Below, in pieces: positions 38,567 to 48,808 of a DNA stretch of 64,000 nucleotides. Location of the stretch: NCBI GenBank assembly GCA_014238335.1, contig JABABI010000010.1, positions 50,592 through 114,591 of the forward strand, read 5' to 3'. The first letter of the stretch is position 1. The number at the start of each line of letters is the position of its first letter. The notes under the pieces were generated by a model. That model had not been told where the DNA came from. It made no database searches and saw only the letters and a program-made list of their open reading frames with translations. The DNA comes from Fuerstiella sp. (GTDB lineage Bacteria > Planctomycetota > Planctomycetia > Planctomycetales > Planctomycetaceae). A program made the position numbers and the translations under genes.

Positions 38567-39838
38567 ATGAACAAAGTCTTCCTTGCAGCGACGCTTATTG
38601 CGGCGACCTCTTCATCAATGACAACCGATGCCAGCGAGTGGTCGCGTTTTCGTGGCCCCAACGGAACAGGTATCGGCAGCGGAGATTCGATCCCGGTTGA
38701 ATTCACTGAAAAAGACTACAACTTCAAAACGAAGTTGCCTGGCGGATCCGGCTGCGGTTCGCCTGTGGTCTGGGGCGACAAGGTATTTGTCCTGAGCGCC
38801 AATCCGGACGATGCCACTCGCTACATGGTCTGCATTCATGCGACCAGTGGAGACATTCTGTGGCAGAAGGAATACAAGTCGGAAGCTCATCACCTGCACA
38901 CTCGCAGCAGCTTCGCTTCGTGCACGCCTGCGGCCGATGAAGAACGAGTTTACGTGGCATGGTCCACCCCAGAGCAAACGCTGTTCAAGGCTTTCAACCA
39001 TGACGGCACGGAAGCATGGAGTAACGACCTTGGCCCGTGGCAGAGCCAGCACGGCTTCGGCACCTCACCAATCATCTACAAGGATCTGGTAATCCTGCAC
39101 AACTCGCAACAGGCGAATCAGTTGAATGAGGGAGAACAGCCGGGCGAAAGCCGCATGATGGCGTTCGACCGCAGGACCGGCAAACAGAAGTGGACCAAAG
39201 AACTGGTCTCCATGAACGTGTGTTATTCGGTGCCATTCATCCATCAGTCTGCTGATGGTACGGACGAACTGGTCTGTTCCTGTACGGGAAACGGCATCTT
39301 CAGTCTTGACCCCATAACAGGCAAACAGAACTGGGCGGTGAATGACGGTCTGTTCAGCATGAGAACCGTTGGCTCGCCGGTGGAAGCCGGTGGGCTGATC
39401 TTCGGAAGCACAGGCTCCGGGCGGTATTCCAGCAATTACATCGTTGCCGTTAAGCCAGGTCCGGATGCTGAACTCGCCTACAAAATTGAAAACGGAAGTA
39501 ACTTCAAAGCTCCCTATGTTCCGTGCCTGATCGCCGATGGTGACCTGCTGTTCTGTCTGTACGACAGAGGCTTCGCCAGTTGCGTCGATGCAAAGACAGG
39601 AGAGATCCACTGGACGGAACGAACTGGAGCTGCGTTATCCGGTTCACCCGTGCGAATTGACGATCGCATTTACTGCGTCGATGAAGTCGGCGTCGTCTGG
39701 GTGTTCGCTGCGTCGCCCGAATACCAATTGCTGGCGAAGAACGACCTTGGGGAAGAAAGCCGTTCGACGCCGGCGGTTGCCAACGGACAGCTGTACCTGC
39801 GGACGTACTCGCATCTGATCAGCGTCGGCGGGAAATAA
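38567..39838 (+). CDS. Secreted PQQ-like beta-propeller protein
   Basis: 423 aa. A short signal peptide (KVFLAATLIAATSSSMTTDA) precedes SEWSRFRGPNGTG, the typical opening of the planctomycete PQQ-like repeat family. Blade motifs recur: TSGDILW, DGTEAW, RTGKQKW, ITGKQNW, KTGEIHW. The layout is close to the protein at 8652, which lacks detectable quinoprotein catalytic residues as well. It is periplasmic and transcribed divergently from the DUF1592 unit, so the 299 bp between them holds both promoters. Confidence 0.87.
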   Translation: MNKVFLAATLIAATSSSMTTDASEWSRFRGPNGTGIGSGDSIPVEFTEKDYNFKTKLPGGSGCGSPVVWGDKVFVLSANPDDATRYMVCIHATSGDILWQKEYKSEAHHLHTRSSFASCTPAADEERVYVAWSTPEQTLFKAFNHDGTEAWSNDLGPWQSQHGFGTSPIIYKDLVILHNSQQANQLNEGEQPGESRMMAFDRRTGKQKWTKELVSMNVCYSVPFIHQSADGTDELVCSCTGNGIFSLDPITGKQNWAVNDGLFSMRTVGSPVEAGGLIFGSTGSGRYSSNYIVAVKPGPDAELAYKIENGSNFKAPYVPCLIADGDLLFCLYDRGFASCVDAKTGEIHWTERTGAALSGSPVRIDDRIYCVDEVGVVWVFAASPEYQLLAKNDLGEESRSTPAVANGQLYLRTYSHLISVGGK

Positions 39839-39888
39839 GCGACAGACGTTCCGAAGATTACGTCGCTATGGGGCCGGCGCTGCCCAAC

Positions 39889-41115
39889 CTAACTTTGACT
39901 GCTGATCGCCGTATCCGCACCGACCTGCGCCCAGACGTAGTTTGCACATGGAACAACGGTCACACTGTCCGAAGAATCTATGGCGCGCTGCAGTTCGGCC
40001 TCTGTTGATATCGGCAGAATGCCAAGGTCTTCGACAAACGAAGCATCCAGATTGCTGAACAGAAAAACCTGAGAAGTCCGAAGTGCATGGATCAATTGAG
40101 TGACCTCAACAGCGTCTTCGGATGGATCTTCGCTCAGTGACTGCAACAAGTCCTCCGGTGAGTTGCTGCGGCGGAGCATTTCGAGGCCCGGACCGATGTT
40201 CGCAGGCAAGTCAGCAACCACGGCAATGCGACCATCGTCGCCGACAATACGTGCTGCCGTTGCCAGAGCTGCTCCGAATTGTCTCCAGCCGAAATCAGAG
40301 TTACCGGGAATCGATACGACAGCCAGATGAATTTCCTCATTAAGTGTCAAGCGGTATCGCTCATTCAAATGCCGCTTCCCGGCGGTCATCGTCTCATCTG
40401 TCGCTCCACAGAAGACACAGTCAATTCCACCAGCAGGATCAGGGATGATTTGAACGGTGAATTGAGTTGCCAGCAGCCAGCCAATTTCGTCGACCAGGTC
40501 TCGCAACGGCCGCTTGTCCTCCGGCACCAACACAGAATCGCAGTCTCGCTTCGCCGACCTGATTGCCTCAACGTCTGAGAACGCGGGATAAATTGCGCTA
40601 CTGGTGCCTCGATAGCCAAGCACCCCGTCAAAGGCGATCGTTCCAACGCTGATAATCAGGTCTGCGTCCGTCAGGTAATGCGACAGGTAAAGCCGTTCGC
40701 CACCTGCAGAACTGGCCAGGTACCGCCGTTGATTTTCGTCAGTCGGGTCATGGATATGTGTGGCCAGCTGACTCCGAACGTGCACCGGCAAATCGTCGAT
40801 GATGCTCTGACTGCCGACTCCGCCACTGCTGGCGGGAAGCAGCAATGTAACATCCGGTTCGTCCGTGTTTAATTCCACAAACTGCGTCCACACCTGAGTG
40901 ACAACGTCAACAACATTCGGTGTTTCCGGATCAACAACGATCACCACGCGGTCACCGGGCACCACACATTCCGGCAACACCGGCAATCCGAGTGGATTCT
41001 TCAGTGCCGTCGACAGCACGTCTGATATCTCATTTGCTGATGTGGAGTGAACAACCGTGCCATCCGGCAGGTTGAGACTTGCAACGGAATTTCCACTGGC
41101 AAGTTGGAAGTGCAT
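39889..41115 (-). CDS. LarA-like (lactate racemase family) protein lacking pincer-site residues
   Basis: 408 aa, the size and fold order of the LarA/DUF2088 family: N-terminal ligand strand, PGDRVVIVVDPETPN, the ADLIISVGTI segment, and a C-terminal Rossmann-like part. In LarA a His and a Lys in the segment H-x-x-x-G-F-S-G-G-x-K hold the nickel-pincer cofactor. The matching segment here is FDGVLGYRGTSSA, where Asp and Ser appear at those positions by my alignment. The Thr-His-Arg motif is also missing (SSGGVGSQS). No larB, larC or larE is nearby. It may be a non-racemase homologue or a nickel-free enzyme. Confidence 0.75.
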   Translation of the reverse strand: MHFQLASGNSVASLNLPDGTVVHSTSANEISDVLSTALKNPLGLPVLPECVVPGDRVVIVVDPETPNVVDVVTQVWTQFVELNTDEPDVTLLLPASSGGVGSQSIIDDLPVHVRSQLATHIHDPTDENQRRYLASSAGGERLYLSHYLTDADLIISVGTIAFDGVLGYRGTSSAIYPAFSDVEAIRSAKRDCDSVLVPEDKRPLRDLVDEIGWLLATQFTVQIIPDPAGGIDCVFCGATDETMTAGKRHLNERYRLTLNEEIHLAVVSIPGNSDFGWRQFGAALATAARIVGDDGRIAVVADLPANIGPGLEMLRRSNSPEDLLQSLSEDPSEDAVEVTQLIHALRTSQVFLFSNLDASFVEDLGILPISTEAELQRAIDSSDSVTVVPCANYVWAQVGADTAISSQS

Positions 41116-41301
41116 GGCTACGATCGGGGGGAGAGTAAACAGTTACAGACACGTTCTGCATCTCTGGTTATACCGGTGGCCGAACTCACGGAGTCATGAT
41201 AACCGTACTGTCTGTGCGAATTCCGGAATTTTGCGTTAGCCTTCTCAACAAGAGGTAAGCGTTCATCCCGGTAAAGAATCCACTGTATTTCACAGCGGCA
41301 C

Positions 41302-41329
41302 AAAAAAACCGACGTATCGAAAACGCCGG
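41302..41329 (-). terminator. Intrinsic terminator of ahcY
   Basis: On the minus strand a 7-bp stem (CCGGCGT/ACGTCGG with one G-T pair) with a 7-nt loop is followed by seven T. It lies 33 bases after the ahcY stop codon. The other strand shows a run of T after the stem too, so it may work in both directions. Confidence 0.8.
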
Positions 41330-41361
41330 GCTTTTTCGTTCATTGCACGATCCGACCTGGA

Positions 41362-42693
41362 TCAATATCGGTAGTGTGAAGGTTTGTAAGGACCTTCGAC
41401 AGGCACGTTGATGTAGTCGGCCTGGTCCTGAGACAGCACTTCAAGCTTTACGCCCAGCTTCCCAAGGTGCAGGCGAGCCACTTCTTCGTCCAGCTCCTTC
41501 GGCAGCATGTGGACACCGATGTCGTACTTTTCGGTTTCCTGCCACAAGGCCAGTTGAGCCATCACCTGGTTGGTGAAGCTGTTGCTCATCACGAACGACG
41601 GATGACCGGTGGCACAACCAAGATTAACGAGACGACCTTCGGCCAGCACGATGATCGCTTTGCCGTCCGGGTAAACATATTTGTCGACCGGGCCACCTTC
41701 GTCGGTCGGCGTCTTGATTCTAACTGCCTCGACGTCCGAACGATCAATCAGATAAGCAATCTGGACTTCGCTGTCAAAGTGACCAATGTTGCAGACGATC
41801 GCCTGATGCTTCATCTGGTCCATGTGTTCTCCGCGAATGACGTCCTTGTTACCGGTGGTGGTCACAAAGATGTCACCGATGGCAGCAGCTTCGGCCATGT
41901 TAGTGACCTGAAATCCTTCCATCGTGGCCTGCAGAGCACAGATCGGATCGATTTCGGTGACGATCACTCGAGCACCCAATCCGTCCATGGCGTCGGCACA
42001 GCCTTTGCCGACGTCCCCATAGCCGCAGATAACAACGACTTTACCGGCAACCATCACGTCGGTGGCACGTTTGATGCCGTCCGCCAGTGATTCACGACAA
42101 CCGTAGAGGTTGTCAAACTTGCTTTTCGTGACCGAATCATTGACGTTGATTGCCGGTACGGCCAGCTTGCCTTCTTCCATCATTTGATGGAGGCGATGAA
42201 CACCGGTCGTCGTTTCTTCAGACAGTCCTTTGATGTCGCCCAACAGTTCGGGAAACTTTTCGTGGACCATCAGTGTCAGGTCACCGCCATCGTCCAAAAT
42301 CAGGTTCAGCGGCTGACCGTCCGAGAAGTGCAGCGTCTGTTCAATGCACCAATCGAATTCTTCTTCGCTCATTCCCTTCCATGCGTAGACGGGAATTCCG
42401 GCAGCAGCAATGGCAGCAGCGGCGTGGTCCTGAGTGGAAAAGATGTTACAGCTGGACCAGGTGACGTCCGCACCCAGAGCCTGCAGGGTTTCGATCAGCA
42501 CAGCCGTTTGAATGGTCATGTGCAGGCAGCCCGCAATGCGAGCACCCTTTAATGGCTGAGAATCTCCGTACTTATGCCGAAGAGCCATCAGGCCAGGCAT
42601 CTCGATCTCAGCGATCTCAATTTCTTTGCGGCCCAGTTCTGCAAGTTCAATGTTGGCAACTTTGTAGGGGAGCTTTTCCGATACAGCGCTCAT
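41362..42693 (-). CDS. ahcY: Adenosylhomocysteinase
   Basis: 443 aa from ATG 42693 (the TTG at 42708 is unlikely). The family markers are clear: [53 protein letters not shown] with the active-site Lys and Asp, the NAD loop [22 protein letters not shown] and the C-terminal HYRY. It is the short form without the roughly 40-residue insert. It splits S-adenosylhomocysteine to adenosine and homocysteine in the methyl cycle; the MetE-like gene at 23335 could act in related chemistry but is far away. No SAH riboswitch was evident in the 429-bp upstream region. Confidence 0.96.
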   Translation of the reverse strand: MSAVSEKLPYKVANIELAELGRKEIEIAEIEMPGLMALRHKYGDSQPLKGARIAGCLHMTIQTAVLIETLQALGADVTWSSCNIFSTQDHAAAAIAAAGIPVYAWKGMSEEEFDWCIEQTLHFSDGQPLNLILDDGGDLTLMVHEKFPELLGDIKGLSEETTTGVHRLHQMMEEGKLAVPAINVNDSVTKSKFDNLYGCRESLADGIKRATDVMVAGKVVVICGYGDVGKGCADAMDGLGARVIVTEIDPICALQATMEGFQVTNMAEAAAIGDIFVTTTGNKDVIRGEHMDQMKHQAIVCNIGHFDSEVQIAYLIDRSDVEAVRIKTPTDEGGPVDKYVYPDGKAIIVLAEGRLVNLGCATGHPSFVMSNSFTNQVMAQLALWQETEKYDIGVHMLPKELDEEVARLHLGKLGVKLEVLSQDQADYINVPVEGPYKPSHYRY

Positions 42694-43122
42694 GTCTAAA
42701 GGTCTCAATGTGAAAGAAGTTGGGGAGAATTGGCGTCACAGGACACCGAAACGTTAGAGAGAATCCGGGAAGTTTTCCGGTTCGTAACCACCGCGGCAGA
42801 GAATATTTGCAGGAATCAGCCAGTCAGGCTTGACGGCATAGGCGCGATGAGCACAGGAACATACTGAGTTTAGCATCAAAAAACAAGGGAAAATGGCGGC
42901 ATTGGAGCGGGTGACTGGTGACGAAAACCTGTCACAGAGCCCGGGGCTTTTGAAGAATGCCGAGGACTCTAAACGCCTGGCGGATTGTTTTCTCGGTCAC
43001 TAAATGGAATCTGGTGATTGAAATGCGACTCGGCTTCCCGAATCCTGATTAACGCTGCATCGCCAGCTGGTTACACTGTGGGACTTGCCACCCAATTCCC
43101 ACCTGTAGAATGAGCCCCCGAC
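42694..43122. other. Divergent intergenic region, ahcY / DUF1549 gene
   Basis: 429 bp between divergent genes. Near ahcY the minus strand can form a short hairpin with CCGG/CCGG arms (CCGGAAAACTTCCCGG, about 42766-42781). I could not match this to a known riboswitch. No ORF is supported. Confidence 0.4.
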
Positions 43123-46100
43123 ATGAGGCATTTGTGCCACCTCCGCCTGTTGATCGCGACGATGCTGGTCCCCTGTGCCCTGGGCGAAGAAATTCGTTTT
43201 AACCGGGATGTGCGTCCAATTCTGTCCACGAAGTGTTCCAAGTGCCACGGCCCGGATGACGCTCACCGTGAAGCGGAACTGCGGCTGGATCAACCCGAGG
43301 GCATTCGTCAGACGTTTGAAGGTGGTCTCGCCGACAGTGAGGGATGGGCCCGGATCACATCAAAGGATCCCGATGTCATCATGCCTCCTCCGGACGCTCA
43401 CGTTGACCTGAAGCCGGAAGAAGTCGCCATGATCAAAGCCTGGGTCGAAAGCGGGGCCGCTTCAGAAGGACATTGGTCGTTTGTCCCTCCTGTGAAACCA
43501 GTCGTGCCGTTCGTCGTGGAACAAGGTGACGCCAGCACAAAGAAAACAGCCACCATCGACGAGTCTCTGCGTAAATGGATACGCAACCCCATCGATGCAT
43601 TCATCCTGCGACGTCTGCTTGCTGAAGGACTGCAGCCCAACAGCGACACCGACAGGGAACGCCTGCTGCGTCGCGTCACACTGGACCTCACCGGCCTGCC
43701 TCCGACTATCGCCGAAACGGATGCCTTTCTGGCCGACACTTCCGACAGTGCTTACGAAAAAGTCATCGACCGACTGCTGAAGTCACCTCACTTCGGCGAA
43801 CGCATGGCAGTGGTCTGGATGGATGCGGCTCGCTACGGCGACACCAGCGTGTTTCACGCAGACGGCCCGCGCGACATGTGGCCATGGCGTGACTGGGTTA
43901 TCGGTGCCTACAACAGCAACAAACCATTTGACCAGTTTACTATTGAGCAACTCGCCGGTGATTTGCTTCCTAATTCGACCACAGAACAAAAAGTGGCCAC
44001 TGGATTTCTGCGCAACAACGCGACGACGGACGAAGGCGGGCTGATTGAAGAAGAGTACCGTGTGGAATATGCCATCGATCGCGTGAAGACGACATCGATG
44101 GTGTGGATGGGACTCAGCATGGAGTGTGCTCAATGCCACAATCATAAATACGACCCGATCACGCAGGAAGAATACTACAGCTTCTTTGCATACTTCAATC
44201 AGGCAGCTGACCGTGGCCGGCAGACTCGGAACGGAAACGAGGCTCCTGTTGTCGACATCTTTGAGGGATCAAAGATTGCGCAGGCGGACGGACTGCAAAA
44301 GGAACTCGACGGGCTGCAGCCACAGCTTGACGTCAGATCAAAGGAATCGGAGCCGCCGTTTCAGAAATGGCTGACCGAAGCGTCGGCTACGGCAGGCAGT
44401 CAGCCATTGATCCCAACCGACATGGTCGCGTATGTGCCGCTGGACGAAGGCAAAGGCCGAGTCGTTGCGGATCTGGTCGATGCAGGACGCAAGGGTAAGC
44501 TCAACGGCCCCGTGAAATGGGCAGACGGAAAATTCGGCAAAGCCTTTGATTGTGACACAAAGAACTTTGTCGACATGGGCAATGTCGGCGACTTCAATGG
44601 CAGCCACGGCTTTTCATACGGAGCATGGATCAAGCCGAAAGGTGCTGCCAGTGGCGCGCCCCTGGCCAGAATGAACAATGAGAATAACTTTCGCGGCTAC
44701 GACCTGCACCTGTCCGGTGGCGCCGTTGAACCACACATCATCAGCAAATGGCCGACCGATGCGATTAAGATCAGCACCAAACAAAAACTGAAACCTGATA
44801 CGTGGCAGCATGTCTTCGTGACGTATGACGGTTCAATGAAGGCGGCCGGCGTCAGGATCTATGTGGACGGAAAGTCGTGGGACTGGGACGTTAAGGAAGA
44901 TCGACTGGCTGGGACCATTAAGTCGAAAGGACCATTCTATCTGGGCCGCCGCAACGGTGGCTCGAATTACAATGGACTGGTAGACGATGTTCGCGTCTAC
45001 GGCCGGGTACTGGCGGAATCCGAAATCGCAGCGCTGGCAGGGAACGATGTGATCACACCGCTGCTGGCGAAGGCTGCTGCAGAACGGTCAGCCGATGAGA
45101 ACAAAGTGCTGCGTGCTCACTTCCTCAGCACGATTGATGAGCCGTACAAAGCGTTAACGCAGAAGCAGACGCAACTGTCGTCAAAGATTGCCGAACTGCG
45201 CAAGCCGATCGTCAACGTCATGATCATGAACGATGTTCCTGCAATGCGTGAAACCTTCGTCCTCGAACGAGGCAACTATGCGGCACCGCTGAAGGATAAA
45301 AAAGTCGAACCCAATGTACCCGCCGCCCTGCCGCAACTTCCCGCCGGCGCCCCCGCCAATCGGCTGGGGCTGGCAAACTGGCTGACCGATCCGAATCACC
45401 CGTTGACCGCTCGAGTGGCAGTGAATAACTACTGGACAATGCTGTTTGGTGAAGGCATCGTGCGATCTCTGGACGACTTCGGAGCTCAGGGAGAATGGCC
45501 CAGCCATCCGGACCTGCTTGACTGGCTGGCCGTCGATTTTGTCAAATCGAAATGGGACATCAAGCGAGCGATAAAGCTGATGGTCATGTCATCGACTTAC
45601 CGACAAGCGTCTGCACTGACTGCTGACAAGTTGGCCACCGACCCCGAAAACCGGCTGCTGTCACGTGGTGCTCGGTTCCGACTGCAGGCCGAATTCGTAC
45701 GAGACAACGCGCTGGCGGCCAGCGGTCTCCTGGTACCGAAGATCGGCGGACCTGGTGTGAAGCCTTACCAGCCGGCGGGCCTGTGGAACGAAGTCAGCCT
45801 GAACGGCAATCTGAGATTTGTCCGGGACAGCGGCGAAAAGCTGTACCGTCGATCGATGTACACATACTGGAAACGGTCCGCTCCGGCGCCATCAATGACG
45901 ATCTTTGACGCACCGACTCGTGAGAAGTGTTTACTGAAGCGTTCTCGCACCAACACGCCTTTGCAGGCACTGGTGACGATGAACGATCCGCAGTTTGTCG
46001 AAGCTGCCCGGGCACTCGCCCAGGCAGGATTACAAGACGGCGGCAGTTCAGTGGAACAGCAAATCGTGTTTATCTTCCGCCGAGCTGCCGGCGTGCGACC

Positions 46101-46302
46101 GACCACCGGAGTACAGACCATTCTGATGGAGGCCTTTCAGGAAGAACTGGAACGCTTTAAGACAGATGCTGACATTGCCAACAGGTTTCTGTCCATCGGC
46201 GAATCCAAACGTGATGAGTCTCTGGACGCGGCCACTCACGCAGCCATGACCGTCGTCACCAGCATGATTCTGAATCTGGATGAGACTTTAACACGCGGAT
46301 AG
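43123..46302 (+). CDS. Planctomycete cytochrome-domain protein (PSCyt1, DUF1549, LamG, DUF1553)
   Basis: 1059 aa with a signal peptide. Order: a PSCyt1 haem-c domain with CSKCHGPDD and MPPPDAH (about 25-110), DUF1549 (about 140-390, with RLLRRVTLDLTGLPPT, MAVVWMDAARYGDT, MECAQCHNHKYDPITQ), a LamG domain (about 430-645, with GFSYGAWI, FYLGRR, GLVDDVRVY) and DUF1553 (about 720-1040, with NRLGLANWL, RVAVNNYW, SRGARFRLQAEFVRDNA, NTPLQALVTMNDP). The LamG insert between the two DUFs is typical of the larger members. It pairs with the DUF1501 gene 143 bp downstream. Secreted; function not established. Confidence 0.9.
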   Translation: MRHLCHLRLLIATMLVPCALGEEIRFNRDVRPILSTKCSKCHGPDDAHREAELRLDQPEGIRQTFEGGLADSEGWARITSKDPDVIMPPPDAHVDLKPEEVAMIKAWVESGAASEGHWSFVPPVKPVVPFVVEQGDASTKKTATIDESLRKWIRNPIDAFILRRLLAEGLQPNSDTDRERLLRRVTLDLTGLPPTIAETDAFLADTSDSAYEKVIDRLLKSPHFGERMAVVWMDAARYGDTSVFHADGPRDMWPWRDWVIGAYNSNKPFDQFTIEQLAGDLLPNSTTEQKVATGFLRNNATTDEGGLIEEEYRVEYAIDRVKTTSMVWMGLSMECAQCHNHKYDPITQEEYYSFFAYFNQAADRGRQTRNGNEAPVVDIFEGSKIAQADGLQKELDGLQPQLDVRSKESEPPFQKWLTEASATAGSQPLIPTDMVAYVPLDEGKGRVVADLVDAGRKGKLNGPVKWADGKFGKAFDCDTKNFVDMGNVGDFNGSHGFSYGAWIKPKGAASGAPLARMNNENNFRGYDLHLSGGAVEPHIISKWPTDAIKISTKQKLKPDTWQHVFVTYDGSMKAAGVRIYVDGKSWDWDVKEDRLAGTIKSKGPFYLGRRNGGSNYNGLVDDVRVYGRVLAESEIAALAGNDVITPLLAKAAAERSADENKVLRAHFLSTIDEPYKALTQKQTQLSSKIAELRKPIVNVMIMNDVPAMRETFVLERGNYAAPLKDKKVEPNVPAALPQLPAGAPANRLGLANWLTDPNHPLTARVAVNNYWTMLFGEGIVRSLDDFGAQGEWPSHPDLLDWLAVDFVKSKWDIKRAIKLMVMSSTYRQASALTADKLATDPENRLLSRGARFRLQAEFVRDNALAASGLLVPKIGGPGVKPYQPAGLWNEVSLNGNLRFVRDSGEKLYRRSMYTYWKRSAPAPSMTIFDAPTREKCLLKRSRTNTPLQALVTMNDPQFVEAARALAQAGLQDGGSSVEQQIVFIFRRAAGVRPTTGVQTILMEAFQEELERFKTDADIANRFLSIGESKRDESLDAATHAAMTVVTSMILNLDETLTRG

Positions 46303-46445
46303 AACGCTTACCGCTCGAATGCCGCCGTGGCAAACGGGTTTCAATTTCAATAATACGGATTCCCGCTGGACACATCTGCAACCACACTCTGAACTGTAGT
46401 GGAGTCGGCTGACACGCCAGCCTGAACGACAAGGATAGTTTTTAT

Positions 46446-47930
46446 ATGAATTCATCAAGTGACCTCCAACAGTCATTCGCCAGTCTGCAGACAACACTCA
46501 ATCGCCGTGACCTGCTGGCGAATGCCGCCCGACCGCTCGGCGCAGCTGCTCTCGCATCACTAATGGGCAGCGCTGCAGCCGCTCCGTCTGCTGTTACAAC
46601 GGCTGCTGCCAATGGTGGCCTGCCCGACCTGCCGCATTTTGCCCCGAAGGCAAAACGAGTCATCTACCTGTTTATGTGTGGTGGGCCCTCGCATATTGAC
46701 ACCTGGGATTACAAACCGGAGGTTCGCAACATCCATGGCCAGGAGTTACCGGAATCCATTCGTAACGGACAACGCATCACAACGATGACGTCCGGCCAGA
46801 AAGCCTTTCCGTGCGTGGCTCCCATGTTCAACTTTTCGCAACATGGTCAAAACGGCACGTGGGTCAGTGAGATTCTGCCACAGACGGCAAAGCTGGTGGA
46901 CGACATTACTCTGGTAAAGTCTGTTCACACCGAAGCGATTAATCACGACCCGGCCATCACGTTTATTAACACGGGAGTACAACAGCCGGGTAAAGCCAGC
47001 ATGGGAGCGTGGGTTAGCTACGGCCTGGGCAGTCCAAACAGAAACCTGCCGTCGTACGTAGTCATGATTTCAAAGGGGCCGGGACAGAAACAGGCGCTGT
47101 ACAGTCGGCTGTGGGGAAGTGGATTTCTGCCGTCTCAACACCAGGGTGTTGCACTGCGGGCCGGCAGCAGTCCGGTGCTGTACCTGAACGATCCGGACGG
47201 CATCGACCGCGCGACTCGACGAAGAATGCTTGATCGCATCGCGGCCATTAACCAGGAACACTTCAGCAACTTTGGCGATCCGGAAACGCTGACCAGGATT
47301 GCTCAATACGAAATGGCGTTTCGTATGCAGACATCGGTCCCGGAATTGATGGATCTGAATTCTGAGACGGCCGACACCAGAGCTCTGTACGGCCCCGACA
47401 TCGAAGCACCGGGGTCGTTTGCTCGCAATTGCCTGATTGCCAGAAAGCTTGTGGAACAGGGCGTGCCGTTTGTACAGCTGTTTCACCGAGGCTGGGACCA
47501 GCACGGCAGCCTGCCGAAACTCATTCGTGGCCAGTGCAATTCCATCGACCACCCGATCCACGGCTTGATCACAGACCTGAAGCAGCGTGGTCTGTTCGAA
47601 GACACTTTGATCGTGTGGGGAGGAGAATTTGGCCGCACGATTTATTCGCAGGGCACACTGACCTCCGACAACCATGGACGCGATCACCATGGGCGCTGCT
47701 TCACGATGTGGATGGCGGGCGCCGGCGTCAAACGCGGCTTTGAATTCGGAAAAACCGACGACTACTGTTATAACATCGTTGAAAATCCGGTCCACATTCG
47801 CGACATGAACGCGACGATTTTGAATCAGGTGGGTACCGACCACAACCGTCTAACGTTCCGCTATCAGGGCCTCGACCAGAAGCTGACCGGGGCTGAGCCC
47901 GCGCGAGTCGTATCGGAGATCCTGGCATAG
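46446..47930 (+). CDS. DUF1501 protein with twin-arginine-like signal
   Basis: 494 aa. The N-terminus has [20 protein letters not shown], a Tat-type signal, then the DUF1501 hallmarks: [22 protein letters not shown], the [11 protein letters not shown] segment, [17 protein letters not shown], and late [10 protein letters not shown] with [24 protein letters not shown] His/Asp-rich motifs (read in parts). DUF1501 resembles the alkaline-phosphatase/sulfatase fold without known activity. It is the standard partner of DUF1549/1553 proteins. A CCGCC-GTTC-GGCGG hairpin sits one base past the stop at 47931-47944 and may help end the transcript. Confidence 0.9.
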   Translation: MNSSSDLQQSFASLQTTLNRRDLLANAARPLGAAALASLMGSAAAAPSAVTTAAANGGLPDLPHFAPKAKRVIYLFMCGGPSHIDTWDYKPEVRNIHGQELPESIRNGQRITTMTSGQKAFPCVAPMFNFSQHGQNGTWVSEILPQTAKLVDDITLVKSVHTEAINHDPAITFINTGVQQPGKASMGAWVSYGLGSPNRNLPSYVVMISKGPGQKQALYSRLWGSGFLPSQHQGVALRAGSSPVLYLNDPDGIDRATRRRMLDRIAAINQEHFSNFGDPETLTRIAQYEMAFRMQTSVPELMDLNSETADTRALYGPDIEAPGSFARNCLIARKLVEQGVPFVQLFHRGWDQHGSLPKLIRGQCNSIDHPIHGLITDLKQRGLFEDTLIVWGGEFGRTIYSQGTLTSDNHGRDHHGRCFTMWMAGAGVKRGFEFGKTDDYCYNIVENPVHIRDMNATILNQVGTDHNRLTFRYQGLDQKLTGAEPARVVSEILA

Positions 47931-48808
47931 CCGCCGTTCGGCGGTTGTGACTGGCGGACGCTCGAAGCCTGGGGGCGGAGCTTACAAAGGAAACCCAGGG
48001 ATTCACTCGTTCCTCGCTCCAACCACCGGCCACCCTCTCGAATTCACAACGGCCTGTAACAGGACGTGCATACGGAGCTTCAGGTCGAAACCGGCAAGTG
48101 CTGCTTCCGTTTCGGTCGTCGACGGCCCATCGCCGACGGAAGTCGATGCTCCGGCGATTCGCGGATGAAGCTATCGAACCGACGGTTCCAAAAAACCGGT
48201 CTGTTGTGCGGCGAATCGTGATGACGCTGCAAGAAAATCTGTCTTCGCGTCGCTGCGACGCTCAAGATGGCGTGCATACAGAGATCAGTTTTTTGAGGCA
48301 AATTGGCTAACAAAGTCTTCGGCGGGGCATTTCCATACGCTGCTCATGCCGGCCGACAGCCAAACGGCCGGGGAGTCGACCATGAATTCTGACAAGTTAA
48401 TTTACATGATCGTCACTGATCCTGTCGAACGAGACACTATATGGCCGATACTTCGCAAAACATCAGTTCAACTGTCCGACCTTCGACGGTCTTAAATCTG
48501 CAAGATCAGCTCTTGAAACTCAGGCACCAGACTTGTTCGTGCTGGCAGGGCCCGGCATCCCCAGCGCCGACATTTACAAATTCGGTAACTCCGTTGAGCA
48601 GCATTTGGCAGCTTCGGTCATCGCGCTGCTGACCCAGCTGCAGACGTCGATCGTTTCAGAGCTGGCTGAATCTGAAAATCTATGGGCGGCCGAGCACCCG
48701 ATCATCCGTCGCAGAAGCTCTGGAAGAGCCGAACGACGAATAGTAACCGTGGCGGGAGCACAAGACGGTCGGTGATTCTTGTCCTGCCGCCTGCCGCAGA
48801 AGGTTGCC
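47931..48808. other. Long intergenic stretch with hairpins and a possible small ORF
   Basis: 878 bp. A GC hairpin at 47931-47944 (arms CCGCC/GGCGG) is followed at about 47969-48001 by a second, imperfect inverted repeat (GCCTGGG and CCCAGG), which together read like a dispersed palindromic element. One plus-strand frame (48410-48775) reads smoothly over LFVLAGPGIPSADIYKFG and QHLAASVIALLTQLQTS but has no ATG start or family match. I do not call it. Confidence 0.4.

Noticed and set aside
42694..42900. SAH or SAM riboswitch upstream of ahcY
   Set aside because: I looked for the conserved SAH-riboswitch core on the minus strand and did not find it; only a short hairpin is present.
48410..48775. 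Plus-strand frame with protein-like stretches
   Set aside because: No ATG start, no ribosome site and no family match; kept only as a note in the intergenic entry.
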